Below the pieces are notes generated by a model. The model made no database searches. It was given only the letters and a program-made list of their open reading frames with translations, and was not told where the DNA came from. From Cruorifilaria tuberocauda (Eukaryota > Nematoda > Chromadorea > Rhabditida > Onchocercidae), in contig JABVXU010000040.1 in assembly GCA_013365365.1 (NCBI GenBank), forward strand, positions 124,001-188,000: 64,000 nucleotides of DNA, in the 5' to 3' direction. The position numbers and the translations under genes were made by a program. The stretch's first letter is position 1, and each line of letters begins with the position of its first letter. Positions 21,001 through 29,673 of this stretch are shown here, piece by piece.

Positions 21001-22823
21001 ATTTGATTGGTGCATTTAATCATATACACATTTTCATTGACCCAAACCCTGATCTAGTGAGTAGTTTTGCGGAACGTAAGCGTCTTTTTGAGTTACCATT
21101 TTCAACTTGGGCAGATTATAACAAGGATTTAATTTCTCAAGGAGGAGGAGTATTTGATCGTAGCAGTAAACAAATAAGAGTTTCTCAAGAAATGAAAAAA
21201 TGCTTTGACATAACAGAAGATATATTATCGCCAGGTAGCTTAATACAATATTTATTAAAAGCAAGAGTAGATTTGATATGGAATGGAGGAATTGGCACAT
21301 TTGTTAAAGCAAAAAGTGAGAGTCATGATGTAGTTAATGATAAAGTAAACGATGAATTAAGGGTGAATGGTAGAGACGTTAGAGCTTCTATGTTCATAGA
21401 AGGCGGCAATCTTGGTTGCACGCAACTTGGAAGGGTAGAGTATGCTAAAAAAGGTGGATATATCAACGCAGATTTTATTGATAACTCAGCAGGAGTAATA
21501 TGTTCTGATCTTGAAGTTAATATTAAAATTGCATTCGTTTCAGCTATGAAAGAAGGCAGTCTTTCTTTGAAGAAGAGGAATGAGATATTGGCTAGCATGG
21601 TAGATGAAGTTGCATCTAAAGTTCTTGAAGACCATAATAAAATTGAAACAAAAGCGTTGCTTCTTGAGTGCTTACATGCCAAAAAAAGGTTAGAACAACA
21701 CCATAGGTTATTGCTCAGTTTGGAAAAATCTGGGTTGTTGGATAGAAATGTGGAATTTCTTCCATCTGATGAGGAGATAGCAAGCATGTTGACTGAAGTG
21801 GATGGTTTTAGCTCTCCTCAACTTGCTGTTCTAATGTCTTATGTTAGAACAGCAATAAAAAATGAAGTTATACACTCTGACTTACCTGAAAGGGGCTCTT
21901 TATGTAGAGACTACTTGCTAAATTACTTTCCATACAAAATGGTAACAGAGTTTAGAAATTTTATATTGAAACATAGACTACGTAGAGAAATTATCTCCAC
22001 TTGCATTGCAAATGATGTGGTAAATAGGATGGGATGTATATTTATTAATAACCTAGTTGAAAAAACTGGAATTAAGATATATGAAGCAGTTAATTTGTAT
22101 ATTGTTGTTACTCACTTATATAGTTTAAATAATTTATGGCGAGAAATTGATGAATTAGATGGGAAGATTGATGTGCATTCTTACTTACAGGTAGTAAGAA
22201 GCGTCCAAAAGTTTACTGGTAGAGTATCATTTTGGTTAGTAAAAAACCTAGGCAAACTTAGCTTTATAGATTTAAGTGATATTACAAGATTTAAGAAGGC
22301 AATTGAAACTTTAGGACAAAACTTGACTGATATTCTAGATGAACATTTATTAAAGATTCATTATCACAAGTCTGCTTCTTTAGTAAAACTTAATATAGAT
22401 AGGGACTTAGCAAAAAAAGTCACTGACTTATGTGTTTTGGCCTATGCATTGGACATTGTATCTATTTCTGAGCAGACACATTTATCTGTTCTTAGTACTG
22501 GAAAAATATATTTTGAGTTAAAATCACTATTAAGGTTTGATCTAATTAGAACAATTGCCATTGAGATGAAGGATCATGCTTCTTATTGGAACCGTAGCTT
22601 AATTAACGATTTGTTAGATGATTTAAGCAATTATCATTATAAGCTGACTGTCAAGATTATAAAGTCTAATGATAATTGTAAAAATAAAGTTCAAACTTGG
22701 GCTTGCAATGATGTAGATTATATAGAGCGTTATAATAGCTTCTTAAATGAGATGGTTGCTTCTAAACTTGATTTAAGTAAATTAATATTTATAATTAAAA
22801 GAATTGAAGTACTTGCCTCATAA
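18075..22823 (+). CDS. gdhB: NAD-specific glutamate dehydrogenase, large type
   Basis: This enzyme oxidises glutamate to 2-oxoglutarate and ammonia with NAD, feeding amino-acid carbon into the TCA cycle. The 1582-residue length places it in the large 180 kDa class known from Caulobacter, Pseudomonas and Rickettsiales. The catalytic core lies at about residues 770-1200, with LRGGKLARGGLRWSDRTEDL, then TEVLGLVKTQMTKNAVIVPV and GAKGGFVIKK bearing the substrate-binding Lys. The NAD-binding part follows (VIGVGDMSGDLFGNGML) and then RVDLIWNGGIGTFVKA. The N-terminal third contains ACT-like regulatory regions. The frame opens with TTG at 18075; an ATG at 18090 would shorten it by five residues and cannot be excluded. 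Confidence 0.96.
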   Translation: MLYEKMCVDNNVDTESLFNLLSQENQEERGKIKEFIKYFYSFVYNSDLKVNNEFFLYIARDAYNFLFKKERGKSKLKVSNVSDIPGIKGNFNVVKIMNDDMPFLVDSIVATIRSHNLTIYYYSNSIINIKRKNDLIDGIYGLEEDNAVKESVIYVIIKGISDNFVNTLRESLQKTLKAVNCVVRDWRLMLQELDEVRGKLYSITQAVGVEIHGKSSYTPDEVIDFLNWLQNNNFVFLGYQECISDEDGKLILSDEKNLGLMRAGKEYRSSLIFSESLNLYIIRSDLISIVHRRAYMNCIGVKEFNNQGNLVKERHFFGLFTSVAEVQDIRTIPIVKNKVKIIERKTGFVPGSHNNKALVSILQTFSCDELFQSNEDELFKICTSIMSLAIRPRVKLFLKRIGNFISCIMLIPMRYASAKLMFKIRDILKNEMNADSSDICNNHIINEYDLMKLHVVLKTESTNVLDDKVFRVESILRNITEKWEDRFMDNLYSTFSTVEDIFIRYCKAFPISYQESFEPHSAYYDMKKLEIVRRKGVSEVDLKLTGDNLNYQLKVYTPSNGGLELSKILEITKNLGAKILSHNSYYIEINGGIWIHHFVLSKVDELINNITLKEQFEMTLAKVFSGEIKNDYFNSLIIIAGLEWKEVLLIRVLGAYLKQISFNYNPGYIQRVVSEYPKVVKYLIQLFHVRFDPNIDIDRVETTNIFRERIEDLLKGVSNISHDYVLRSIFNLIMSILRTSYYQDDKSYLSIKFDSSKINNLPNPRPYRELYVYSTLFEGIHLRGGKLARGGLRWSDRTEDLRTEVLGLVKTQMTKNAVIVPVGAKGGFVIKKAYKDKSILRDKGIECYRSFIRGMLDITDNIVDGEIIPPKNVIRYDEDDPYLVVAADKGTASFSDYANQIASEYNFWLGDAFASGGSDGYDHKKMGITARGAWISAQRHFWKMNKNIRQGVSVIGVGDMSGDLFGNGMLLSSSIHLIGAFNHIHIFIDPNPDLVSSFAERKRLFELPFSTWADYNKDLISQGGGVFDRSSKQIRVSQEMKKCFDITEDILSPGSLIQYLLKARVDLIWNGGIGTFVKAKSESHDVVNDKVNDELRVNGRDVRASMFIEGGNLGCTQLGRVEYAKKGGYINADFIDNSAGVICSDLEVNIKIAFVSAMKEGSLSLKKRNEILASMVDEVASKVLEDHNKIETKALLLECLHAKKRLEQHHRLLLSLEKSGLLDRNVEFLPSDEEIASMLTEVDGFSSPQLAVLMSYVRTAIKNEVIHSDLPERGSLCRDYLLNYFPYKMVTEFRNFILKHRLRREIISTCIANDVVNRMGCIFINNLVEKTGIKIYEAVNLYIVVTHLYSLNNLWREIDELDGKIDVHSYLQVVRSVQKFTGRVSFWLVKNLGKLSFIDLSDITRFKKAIETLGQNLTDILDEHLLKIHYHKSASLVKLNIDRDLAKKVTDLCVLAYALDIVSISEQTHLSVLSTGKIYFELKSLLRFDLIRTIAIEMKDHASYWNRSLINDLLDDLSNYHYKLTVKIIKSNDNCKNKVQTWACNDVDYIERYNSFLNEMVASKLDLSKLIFIIKRIEVLAS

Positions 22824-22828
22824 GAAAA

Positions 22829-23137
22829 ATGTTTAGTATAGGTCTCCCAGAAATTCTAGCTATAGCTCTAGTGAGTATAATTGCTTTTGATAAAAAGCAA
22901 ATACCTGCATTTATTAATTTTATTGTTGATATATATAGGTATCTTATAGTTATAAAGTCAAAAACCAGAGATTTATTAAAAAATACTGGGGTTGAGGACT
23001 TATGTAAAGAGCGTGATGTTGAGAAGGTAAGTTATATAGTCGGTAAGGATGGTAAATTTTATCCTAGTTATAATATAGATAATATACCTGATAATATACC
23101 TAAAGATAATGACAGCAAAGATACTGGTAGTGGATGA
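22829..23137 (+). CDS. TatB-like twin-arginine translocase subunit
   Basis: The 102-residue product has the architecture of TatA/B proteins: a very short N-terminus (MFSIGLPEILAIALVSIIAF) forming one membrane helix, a hinge near residues 22-27 (KKQIPA, where TatB has a conserved Pro), then an amphipathic helix and a variable acidic tail. Starting MF-IG-PE is typical of TatB. The tail contains an in-frame 12-base duplication (23078-23101) coding DNIP twice. It lies five bases after the glutamate dehydrogenase and its last 29 bases overlap pleD, so the three are probably one transcript. No RR-signal substrates or TatC are visible here, so the role is inferred from shape alone. Confidence 0.6.
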   Translation: MFSIGLPEILAIALVSIIAFDKKQIPAFINFIVDIYRYLIVIKSKTRDLLKNTGVEDLCKERDVEKVSYIVGKDGKFYPSYNIDNIPDNIPKDNDSKDTGSG

Positions 23138-24488
23138 TGTACTGTCTAATGTTAAGTTTTTAGAAGCTAGACTAAAGGCAGAGTACTATGTAGTTATTGT
23201 AGCTCATGATGGTAAGGAAGTTATAGACTTAGTAGAGAAACAACAGCCTGATATTATATTACTTGATATCCAGATACCTGGAATAAATGGCTTTGAGGTT
23301 TGTAAGAGTCTAAAAAGTGATCCTTTAACAACTCATATTCCAATAATTATTGTGACTACGCTACATGATGCTTATGATAAAGTGCAAGGTATTAACGCAG
23401 GTGCAGATGATTTTTTGACTAAGCCAGTAGACGAAACCGCACTGTCTGCAAGAATTAAGTCTCTTACACGATTAAAGATGATAATAGATGAATTGCGTTT
23501 TTTAGGAGAGAAGGTCAATGCTGGGATTGGTGAGATAGCTAGGACCAATATTATTGGTTATTCTAATCAAATTTTTGACGCTAGCATACTTATTGTAGAT
23601 GAGGATACTTTTCAGGTGGGGCATGTGTATAATGTACTTAAACAACGCTTTAGATTGATTAAAGTATCAAATAACCCAACTGAAGCATTGAAGGTTGGTA
23701 TTGAAGATAATTACGATCTAATTATTTCAGACATGCAGTTCTCAGAAACTGATGGTCTACGTTTATGCTCTGAGTTTCGTAGTAAGGTGAAAACTCGTTA
23801 TACACCTATTATGATTTTTTCCAAGCATTATAATAAAAACAATTTAGTGAAAGCCTTGGATGTTGGTGCTAATGATTACTTAACAATACCATTGGATGAA
23901 AATGAGCTAATAGCAAGAGTTGACTTACAAGTAAAGCGCAAGAGGTACCAAGATGATTTGAGAATGAGTTTATTCAATAATGTAGAAATGTCTGTAAAGG
24001 ACCCACTAACTAACTGCTATAACAGAAGATATTTTGATACTCTCTTAAAGAACATTGTTAAGAGCTCTTTAGAGAATGGCAAAAGACTATCTCTTATGAT
24101 GCTTGATATAGACTATTTTAAGGCAGTGAATGACGATTTTGGGCATAGTGCTGGTGATGAGCTTTTGAAACAAATACAGAAAAGAATTTCTAAAAACATT
24201 AGAATAGCAGATTTTTTAGCTAGGTTTGGTGGTGAGGAATTTGTTGTTGTAATGCCTGGTGCTGATGTATCGGATGCATATGTTATTGCAGAGGAGATAC
24301 GTAAAGCTATTGCTACAAAACCTTTTCTGCTTTTAGATGAAAATATAACTCATAATGTAACTGTGAGTATTGGAGTTACAGAAATGCAGAAATCTGACTT
24401 TGATAATGTTAAAAAATTTATAACACGTGCTGATAGCCATTTATACAAAGCAAAAAATAGTGGCAGAAATAGAGTGATTACTGATTAA
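23109..24488 (+). CDS. pleD: PleD-type response regulator with diguanylate cyclase domain
   Basis: The 459-residue product has the PleD layout REC-REC-GGDEF and makes the second messenger cyclic di-GMP when phosphorylated. The first receiver (about 1-120) has the phospho-acceptor Asp in IILLDIQIPG and the conserved Lys in FLTKPVD. The second receiver (about 155-275) keeps an Asp (LIISDMQFS) but has Ile where the Lys should be (LTIPLD), so it is probably an adaptor, as in Caulobacter PleD. The cyclase domain (about 295-455) carries the active-site loop GGEEF and, five residues before it, RIAD, which fits the RxxD product-inhibition site. It overlaps the TatB-like gene by 29 bases. Confidence 0.93.
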   Translation: MTAKILVVDDVLSNVKFLEARLKAEYYVVIVAHDGKEVIDLVEKQQPDIILLDIQIPGINGFEVCKSLKSDPLTTHIPIIIVTTLHDAYDKVQGINAGADDFLTKPVDETALSARIKSLTRLKMIIDELRFLGEKVNAGIGEIARTNIIGYSNQIFDASILIVDEDTFQVGHVYNVLKQRFRLIKVSNNPTEALKVGIEDNYDLIISDMQFSETDGLRLCSEFRSKVKTRYTPIMIFSKHYNKNNLVKALDVGANDYLTIPLDENELIARVDLQVKRKRYQDDLRMSLFNNVEMSVKDPLTNCYNRRYFDTLLKNIVKSSLENGKRLSLMMLDIDYFKAVNDDFGHSAGDELLKQIQKRISKNIRIADFLARFGGEEFVVVMPGADVSDAYVIAEEIRKAIATKPFLLLDENITHNVTVSIGVTEMQKSDFDNVKKFITRADSHLYKAKNSGRNRVITD

Positions 24489-24843
24489 TTACTAAATTAA
24501 CTATGACTAGAGCAGCATGGGCTATAGGTAGTGTCACTATTGCAGTTTTAGTCTGCTAATACCAATGTCACTGAGCAGCCCGTTCTATCACTTTAGTACC
24601 TCTTCTTCCTGCTATTCTAGTGTTAAGGATACAGTCTAACTTTTTAGGATTTTTTTATAATCAAATCAATTTTCTATTGTTGTCCTAATAAAGAAGTTAA
24701 TAAAACTCATTAAGTGGTTTTTAATCTATATTTTTGTGGCTGAAGAAATCTGAATGCCTATATATCTACTTGTATAGTAAGAATTGATGTCATTGATTAC
24801 ATAAATTCCATCTGTTATATATAATCTTTTAAATATAAAAGTA
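24489..24843. other. Spacer between pleD and lpd
   Basis: The 355-base spacer holds no intact gene. An 18-codon frame at 24504 reads TRAAWAIGSVTIAVLV, resembling a membrane helix, but stops at once. It may be a remnant. The lpd promoter candidate lies at its right end. Confidence 0.4.
24793..24821 (+). promoter_or_regulatory. Candidate promoter for lpd
   Basis: TTGATT at 24793-24798 and TATATA at 24816-24821 are separated by 17 bases and lie about 20 bases before the lpd ATG. A further TATAAT overlaps at 24820-24825, but no -35 box is correctly spaced for it. Confidence 0.4.
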
Positions 24844-26229
24844 ATGAATGAATATGATATTGCAGTCATAGGTGCTGGACCTGGAGGCTACATAGCAGCA
24901 ATCAGAGCAGTACAGCTTGGTTTTAAAACTGCAATTGTTGAAAAAGAAAAGAAGTTAGGTGGGATATGCTTAAATTATGGGTGTATACCTACAAAATCTC
25001 TACTTAGGGTGTCTGAAGTATATAAACTCATAAAAAGATCGAAAGAGTTTGGCATAAAAGTAGAAGATGTGAGTTTTGACATACAATCAATAGTGAAACA
25101 TTCAGAAAGTATTGTTGATAAATTGTCAAATAGTGTTGCTTCCTTAATAAGGAAAAAGAATATCAAAGTTTATCGTGGTTTTGGTAAACTTGCAGGTAAT
25201 CTCACTATAAAAGTTTCTAGTGGAGAGGAAGAGCAAGAAATTTCTTCTAAGCATATTGTCTTAGCAACAGGTGTAAGAGCACGAACTTTGCCTGGAATAG
25301 AAATAGATGGGGACTTAATATGGAGTGCACAGCATGCTATATCTCCAGATAAATTACCAGAATCATTATTAATCATAGGATCCGGCGCAATTGGAATAGA
25401 ATTTGCAAGCTTTTATAATACCTTAGGAGTTAATGTTTCAATTATAGAGATAAGAGACACTATTTTGCCTTTGGAAGATAAGGATATTTCAAGTTTAGCA
25501 CAAAAAGTATTCATAAGACAGGGGATAAAGATATATACGAATAGTAGTGTAAGGACTATAACTAAGAGTAAAGGCTATGTTAAAGTGCAACTAAGTAGTG
25601 GTGAAGATAAAGAATTTGATAGAGTGATTGTTGCAATTGGCATTCAAGCAAATACTAGAAATATAGGTTTGGAAAATACAAAAATTAAATTAAGTTCTTC
25701 TGGCTTTATTAAAACAAATGAATGTTATGAAACGTGTGAACCAAATATATATGCAATAGGTGATGTAGCTGGTCCGCCATGTTTAGCACATAAAGCAAGC
25801 CATGAAGCTGTGATTTGTATCGAAAAGATTGCTGGTAAAAACGTTCATCTCTTGAAGAGAGAGTGCATACCGAATTGCACTTACTCTCACCCGCAAATAG
25901 CTAGTGTTGGTCTGACTGAAGAACAAGCAGTCAAAAATGGATATGATGTGAAAATAGGAAAATTTCATTCCAATTTTAATGGCAAGTCTATTGCTCTTGG
26001 TGAGACTGAAGGGTTAGTGAAAACGGTGATAGATAAAAAAACAGGCGAACTTCTTGGTGCTCACCTCTTAGGAGCGGAAGTAACAGAGTTAATTAGCAAT
26101 TTTGTTCTTGCAAAGCAGATAGAGGCAACGGATATTGATATAAAGTCTACAGTCTTCCCTCACCCAACTATTTCAGAGATGATATATGACTCAGTACTTG
26201 CTGCAGATAATGAATCGTTAAATAATTGA
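24844..26229 (+). CDS. lpd: Dihydrolipoyl dehydrogenase (E3)
   Basis: This FAD enzyme reoxidises dihydrolipoamide and passes electrons to NAD for pyruvate and 2-oxoglutarate dehydrogenase complexes. The 461-residue product has the FAD-binding GAGPGGYIAAIRA at about residues 9-21, the redox disulphide in GGICLNYGCIPTKSLLR (about 40-56), the NAD-binding GSGAIGIEFASFY near 180, the second FAD motif YAIGDVAGPP near 305, and the catalytic His-Glu pair in the C-terminal HPTISEMI. Rickettsiales often carry two copies; which complex this one serves cannot be told from the sequence. It stands alone between two spacers. Confidence 0.96.
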   Translation: MNEYDIAVIGAGPGGYIAAIRAVQLGFKTAIVEKEKKLGGICLNYGCIPTKSLLRVSEVYKLIKRSKEFGIKVEDVSFDIQSIVKHSESIVDKLSNSVASLIRKKNIKVYRGFGKLAGNLTIKVSSGEEEQEISSKHIVLATGVRARTLPGIEIDGDLIWSAQHAISPDKLPESLLIIGSGAIGIEFASFYNTLGVNVSIIEIRDTILPLEDKDISSLAQKVFIRQGIKIYTNSSVRTITKSKGYVKVQLSSGEDKEFDRVIVAIGIQANTRNIGLENTKIKLSSSGFIKTNECYETCEPNIYAIGDVAGPPCLAHKASHEAVICIEKIAGKNVHLLKRECIPNCTYSHPQIASVGLTEEQAVKNGYDVKIGKFHSNFNGKSIALGETEGLVKTVIDKKTGELLGAHLLGAEVTELISNFVLAKQIEATDIDIKSTVFPHPTISEMIYDSVLAADNESLNN

Positions 26230-26588
26230 GCTAACGTTTCTCATTGTTCCCAGCTAACTTTTGAGTACTAGTGTTGTGCTCTTACCACTTTTCTTCAATT
26301 TTCAACTGCTACTTTCAATCAAGCTTTTTTGGATTAAGACTTTTTGAGCTTCCCATTTTATTTCGTTTCTCTTACTCAGATAGATCTGACTAGGATTGAA
26401 GATTTCATTAAGTTTTTGATAATTCTGTGGATCTACTTCATCTCATTCATGTTTATCTTAAAGATTATTTTTCTTGTTAAGTTTTTACGTTATTGTAAGA
26501 TGCTCTTGACTCTAAGCTAGAGGGTTCATAAAATTTTGAATGCAAATTATTAAATAATAATCAACAATCTAGTATCAAGTTATTATAC
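26230..26588 (-). pseudogene. Spacer with a minus-strand gene remnant
   Basis: The minus strand is open for 46 codons from 26442 to 26305 and reads as a convincing hydrophilic protein piece containing QNYQKLNEIFNPSQIYLSKR and then WEAQKVLIQKSLIE. It has no start codon of its own and stops on both sides. A further short piece, KLKKSGKSTTLVLKS, continues in the same frame after the downstream stop. This looks like the tail of a decayed gene. I recognise no family. Confidence 0.4.
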
Positions 26589-27614
26589 ATGACTATTATC
26601 TTAGCAACAGGAGGAACAGGTGGGCATATTTTCCCAGCTATAACATTAGCAAAAGCGATAAAATCTAAAGGGTATAGTTGTATACTATTCACTAATGGTG
26701 AAGTAAGTAAAAATATTGGTGTAAATAGCTATACTATTCCATTATGTAAACCAAGCAACAATAAGTTTAAATTTTTTCTTTTGTTAATATACAGCTTTAT
26801 ATTAACAACATATCAAATGAAAAAATTGAAGCCAAGGCTAGTTGTTGGTTTTGGTGGTTATGCTTCTTTTCCAACTCTTCTTGCAGCAAGAATTCTTTCT
26901 ATACCAATAATTTTACATGAACAAAATGCAGTTTTGGGTAGAGCAAATAGATTTTTTCTCAACAGCGCAAAGTTGATTGCAATTAGCTTCCCGGAAACTA
27001 AATACGTAGAAAGTGATAAATGTATTTTTGCTGGAAGTTTTATTTATATGAAGGCAAAGAGCTATTCTTGCATTCTCCCTAAAGGGAATTTGAATGTATT
27101 GATAATAGCAGCTAGTCAGGGTTCAGGTTTTTTTGATGATGTAGTAAGTGATGTAATCTGTGATCTTCCTATTAAAATAAAAGAAAAGCTTAGAATAACA
27201 CAGCAATGCAGAAGAAAAAATATCGATAATGTTAGAAATCTGTATAAAAGTGAAAAGTTCAGTAGTGAATTGAGTGAGTTTTTTGATGATATAGAAAGTA
27301 GGTTGTCAAATGCTCATTTAGTAATTAGCAGAGCAGGTGCAACCTCAATAGCAGAAATAACTCTTGCTGAGCGTCCTGCCATATATATTCCTTATCCTCA
27401 CTCAAAAGATGGTCATCAATTTTACAACGCAAAACACATTGAGAGTTTTGGGGCAGCTGTAATAGTTGAGCAAAATAATGAAACGAAAAGAAACCTTAAA
27501 AAGTCACTGATTGACTTATTAGAAAATCCCCAAAAATTGGGTGATATGGCTAATAATACTAAAAAAACGATGATAAAAAGTGGAATTGATGAATTTATTA
27601 AGATAATAGTCTAA
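26589..27614 (+). CDS. murG: UDP-N-acetylglucosamine transferase MurG
   Basis: MurG adds N-acetylglucosamine to lipid I to make lipid II on the inner face of the membrane. The 341-residue product has the N-terminal glycine-rich loop ATGGTGGHIFPAITLAKA, VVGFGGYASFPTLLAARILS followed by LHEQNAVLGRANR, and the C-terminal donor-binding region with VISRAGATSIAEITLAERPA and IPYPHSKDGHQFYNA. Some family members in Anaplasmataceae lack lipid II synthesis while Wolbachia retains it, so this gene helps narrow the lineage. It converges on gshB with eleven bases between the stops. Confidence 0.95.
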   Translation: MTIILATGGTGGHIFPAITLAKAIKSKGYSCILFTNGEVSKNIGVNSYTIPLCKPSNNKFKFFLLLIYSFILTTYQMKKLKPRLVVGFGGYASFPTLLAARILSIPIILHEQNAVLGRANRFFLNSAKLIAISFPETKYVESDKCIFAGSFIYMKAKSYSCILPKGNLNVLIIAASQGSGFFDDVVSDVICDLPIKIKEKLRITQQCRRKNIDNVRNLYKSEKFSSELSEFFDDIESRLSNAHLVISRAGATSIAEITLAERPAIYIPYPHSKDGHQFYNAKHIESFGAAVIVEQNNETKRNLKKSLIDLLENPQKLGDMANNTKKTMIKSGIDEFIKIIV

Positions 27615-27625
27615 AAGTTTGACCA

Positions 27626-28549
27626 TCAAGTACGACTAGCTACCCTTTCTTCAAAGGTATCCCATAGTTTTTTTTCTAATGATGTATTGTATAGCTTATT
27701 AATGTGAGATACACCTGTAGGTGAGGTTGTGTTGATTTCAATGAGAAAATTGTCTATGATATCTATGCCTACAAATATTAGCCCTCTTTTTTTTAGTTCA
27801 GGACCAATTTTACTACAAATTTCGTTATCTCTGTTACTCATTTCAATAGGCACAAAACTTGCTCCGAGCCGAAGATTTGTTCTGATTTCTTCACTAACTC
27901 TTGGAACTCGTTTCATTGCTCCGACTGGTTGACCATCTAGTAATAATGTCCTTTTGTCTTTATCTATATTTTTGCAAAATGCTTGTGCAACTATAGGACA
28001 TTCATACTTTGAAATTAATAGTTCTGCTACTACTTGAATGTTGCTTCCATCCCTTACTCTTATTACGTCATTTCCTCCATAGCTATACAATGGCTTCAGG
28101 ATAATACTTCTATCATGGTCATGATAAAAATCCATAATCATCGATATATTTTCAGTAATTAAAGTAGGTAAAGTTAGCTCTGGAAATAATGAAGTAGCTA
28201 ATTTTTCAGGACAATTTCTTATCTCTGTTGGATTGTTTATTACTAAGGCACTAGTCTTTTCTAAGATATAGGTAGTTGTAATGTAACGCATATTAAAAGG
28301 TGGATCTTGTCTAATAAATATAATTTCTACTTCATTCAAGTTAATTGTTGTATCTATTTTAGAAATAAAGCCATGATCATCAGTGTTAACTTTCTGGGCA
28401 AGAGCAATTGGTTGATTTGATTTTAGTGCTAAATTGTTAGGAAAATAGATAAAAATCTCGTGCTTCCTTCTTTGGGCTTCTTTTATTAACACAAATGTAG
28501 TATCAGTTTCAAAATTTATGTTTTCATCCATTTGAAAAGCAACTCTCAT
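27626..28549 (-). CDS. gshB: Glutathione synthetase
   Basis: GshB joins gamma-glutamylcysteine and glycine with ATP to give glutathione. The 307-residue length is normal. The prokaryotic GshB pattern is present: an N-terminal Rossmann-like domain (RVAFQMDENINFETDTTFVL), VEIIFIRQDPPFNMRYITTT, NNPTEIRNCPEKLATSLFPE, the ATP-grasp segments with IILKPLYSYGGNDVIRV near 155-171, and the C-terminal INTTSPTGVSHINKL with the metal-binding Asn. gshA is not in the window. It converges on murG. Confidence 0.96.
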   Translation of the reverse strand: MRVAFQMDENINFETDTTFVLIKEAQRRKHEIFIYFPNNLALKSNQPIALAQKVNTDDHGFISKIDTTINLNEVEIIFIRQDPPFNMRYITTTYILEKTSALVINNPTEIRNCPEKLATSLFPELTLPTLITENISMIMDFYHDHDRSIILKPLYSYGGNDVIRVRDGSNIQVVAELLISKYECPIVAQAFCKNIDKDKRTLLLDGQPVGAMKRVPRVSEEIRTNLRLGASFVPIEMSNRDNEICSKIGPELKKRGLIFVGIDIIDNFLIEINTTSPTGVSHINKLYNTSLEKKLWDTFEERVASRT

Positions 28550-28602
28550 TTATATTATATCCACATTTAAAACAAAATTACTGTTTTAGAACTAAATTTC
28601 TA

Positions 28603-29196
28603 TTATCGTCGTAACTTGCTATGTCTATGACGTACATAACTTACAACTTGCTTTACTCCCTTAACTTTTCTTGCGATTGCTATTACAGCTTTTAGTTCTG
28701 CTTTATTTTGAGCTATACCCATCAAATAGACAGCTCCATCAGCTGTATTAATGCTGTAATTAATTGATTTGATATTCCTTTTCCCTAAAAGCCTTGTTCT
28801 TATTTCTGCTGTTATCATACTATCTATAATAGAGTCTAGCATGGAAATTGTTTGAATTGGTATTACCCTTATTTCGTTTATTACCTCTTTAACTTCTTTT
28901 TCCTGCCAAGCTATTTTTTCTGCTGTGAGTTGTTTTTCTGGTGTGTCAACATTTCCAATGAGTAATACTCTCCCTTCGCTTACTTTGACTTTTATGGATG
29001 GGAATAATCCGTGTTTTAAGAGACTTTTATTGATTCTTATTATCATAGTTGTATCGTCAACAATATTCCCCAATGATCTATCTTGCATTGCTACTGCTGT
29101 TGCTGTTGTAGCAACTACACCACTTATTATAAGAGTTGTACACCCGCTCTGGGTTATCAAAAAAGCTGCAAGTAAAAAATTTACTATTAGTTTCAT
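28603..29196 (-). CDS. BON-domain outer-membrane-type lipoprotein
   Basis: The 197-residue product starts with a lipoprotein signal (KLIVNFLLAAFLITQSGC) whose Cys at about residue 19 would be the lipid-attachment site. Two BON repeats follow, at about residues 45-115 and 120-190, each with the pattern of a helix, then VKVSEGRVLLIGNVDTPEKQ or the equivalent AVYLMGIAQNKAELKAVIAI. This matches the DolP/YraP and OsmY-like family, periplasmic proteins involved in envelope integrity. It sits about 50 bases upstream of gshB on the same strand. Confidence 0.85.
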   Translation of the reverse strand: MKLIVNFLLAAFLITQSGCTTLIISGVVATTATAVAMQDRSLGNIVDDTTMIIRINKSLLKHGLFPSIKVKVSEGRVLLIGNVDTPEKQLTAEKIAWQEKEVKEVINEIRVIPIQTISMLDSIIDSMITAEIRTRLLGKRNIKSINYSINTADGAVYLMGIAQNKAELKAVIAIARKVKGVKQVVSYVRHRHSKLRR

Positions 29197-29443
29197 TATT
29201 GATTTCCAGGGTTTAGGGCTTTCGTTAAAAGATATTAATAAGCTTTTTTGATTGTGTAAATACTGTAAATAGTGCAGCTTTAGGTCTTGAGTATTTCAAT
29301 GTAATACTTATAATGACAATCTAGGCTTGCTTAAGCAGGTTAATAAGTGTGGTACTAGTGTTAAATTAATTGCTTCACTCTAACTAAGTTGATTTCTATT
29401 ATTTAAGTAACAGTGGTAGTTCATTTTCTAATCCTAAAAATTT

Positions 29444-29527
29444 ACGGATATGACGGAATTGGTAAACGTGCCAGGTTTAGGTCCTGGTGAGCTCTTGTTC
29501 ATGGGGGTTCGAGTCCCCCTATCCGTA
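29444..29527 (+). tRNA. tRNA-Leu (anticodon TAG)
   Basis: The 84-base class II tRNA has acceptor stem ACGGATA pairing perfectly with TATCCGT, D-loop GGAATTGGTAAAC, anticodon stem CCAGG/CCTGG with loop TTTAGGT (anticodon TAG), a long variable arm and a T-arm with GGTTCGAGTC. The bases after discriminator A are CTA, so CCA is not encoded and must be added by the tRNA nucleotidyltransferase. Confidence 0.95.
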
Positions 29528-29602
29528 CTAATATAGCTTAAGTTCATAGAAAAATCTTTAGTCACGAATACACTTTGTTTGTTAAAAAACTGTTCTTAAT
29601 GA

Positions 29603-29630
29603 TTGTATTTAGCTTAAATTCTGGTAAAAT
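29603..29630 (+). promoter_or_regulatory. Candidate promoter for the tig-clpPX-lon cluster
   Basis: An extended -10 element TGGTAAAAT ends at 29630, with TTGTAT at 29603-29608 at 16-base spacing, leaving a leader of about 40 bases before tig. A TATAAT at 29660-29665 is closer to the gene but would leave almost no leader. Confidence 0.35.
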
Positions 29631-29673
29631 AACTTTATTAAGATACGTATTAGAATACTTATAATGAATTATA

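Noticed and set aside
21323..21787. 154-codon minus-strand frame
   Set aside because: It is antisense to the conserved catalytic part of the glutamate dehydrogenase gene and shows no family features.
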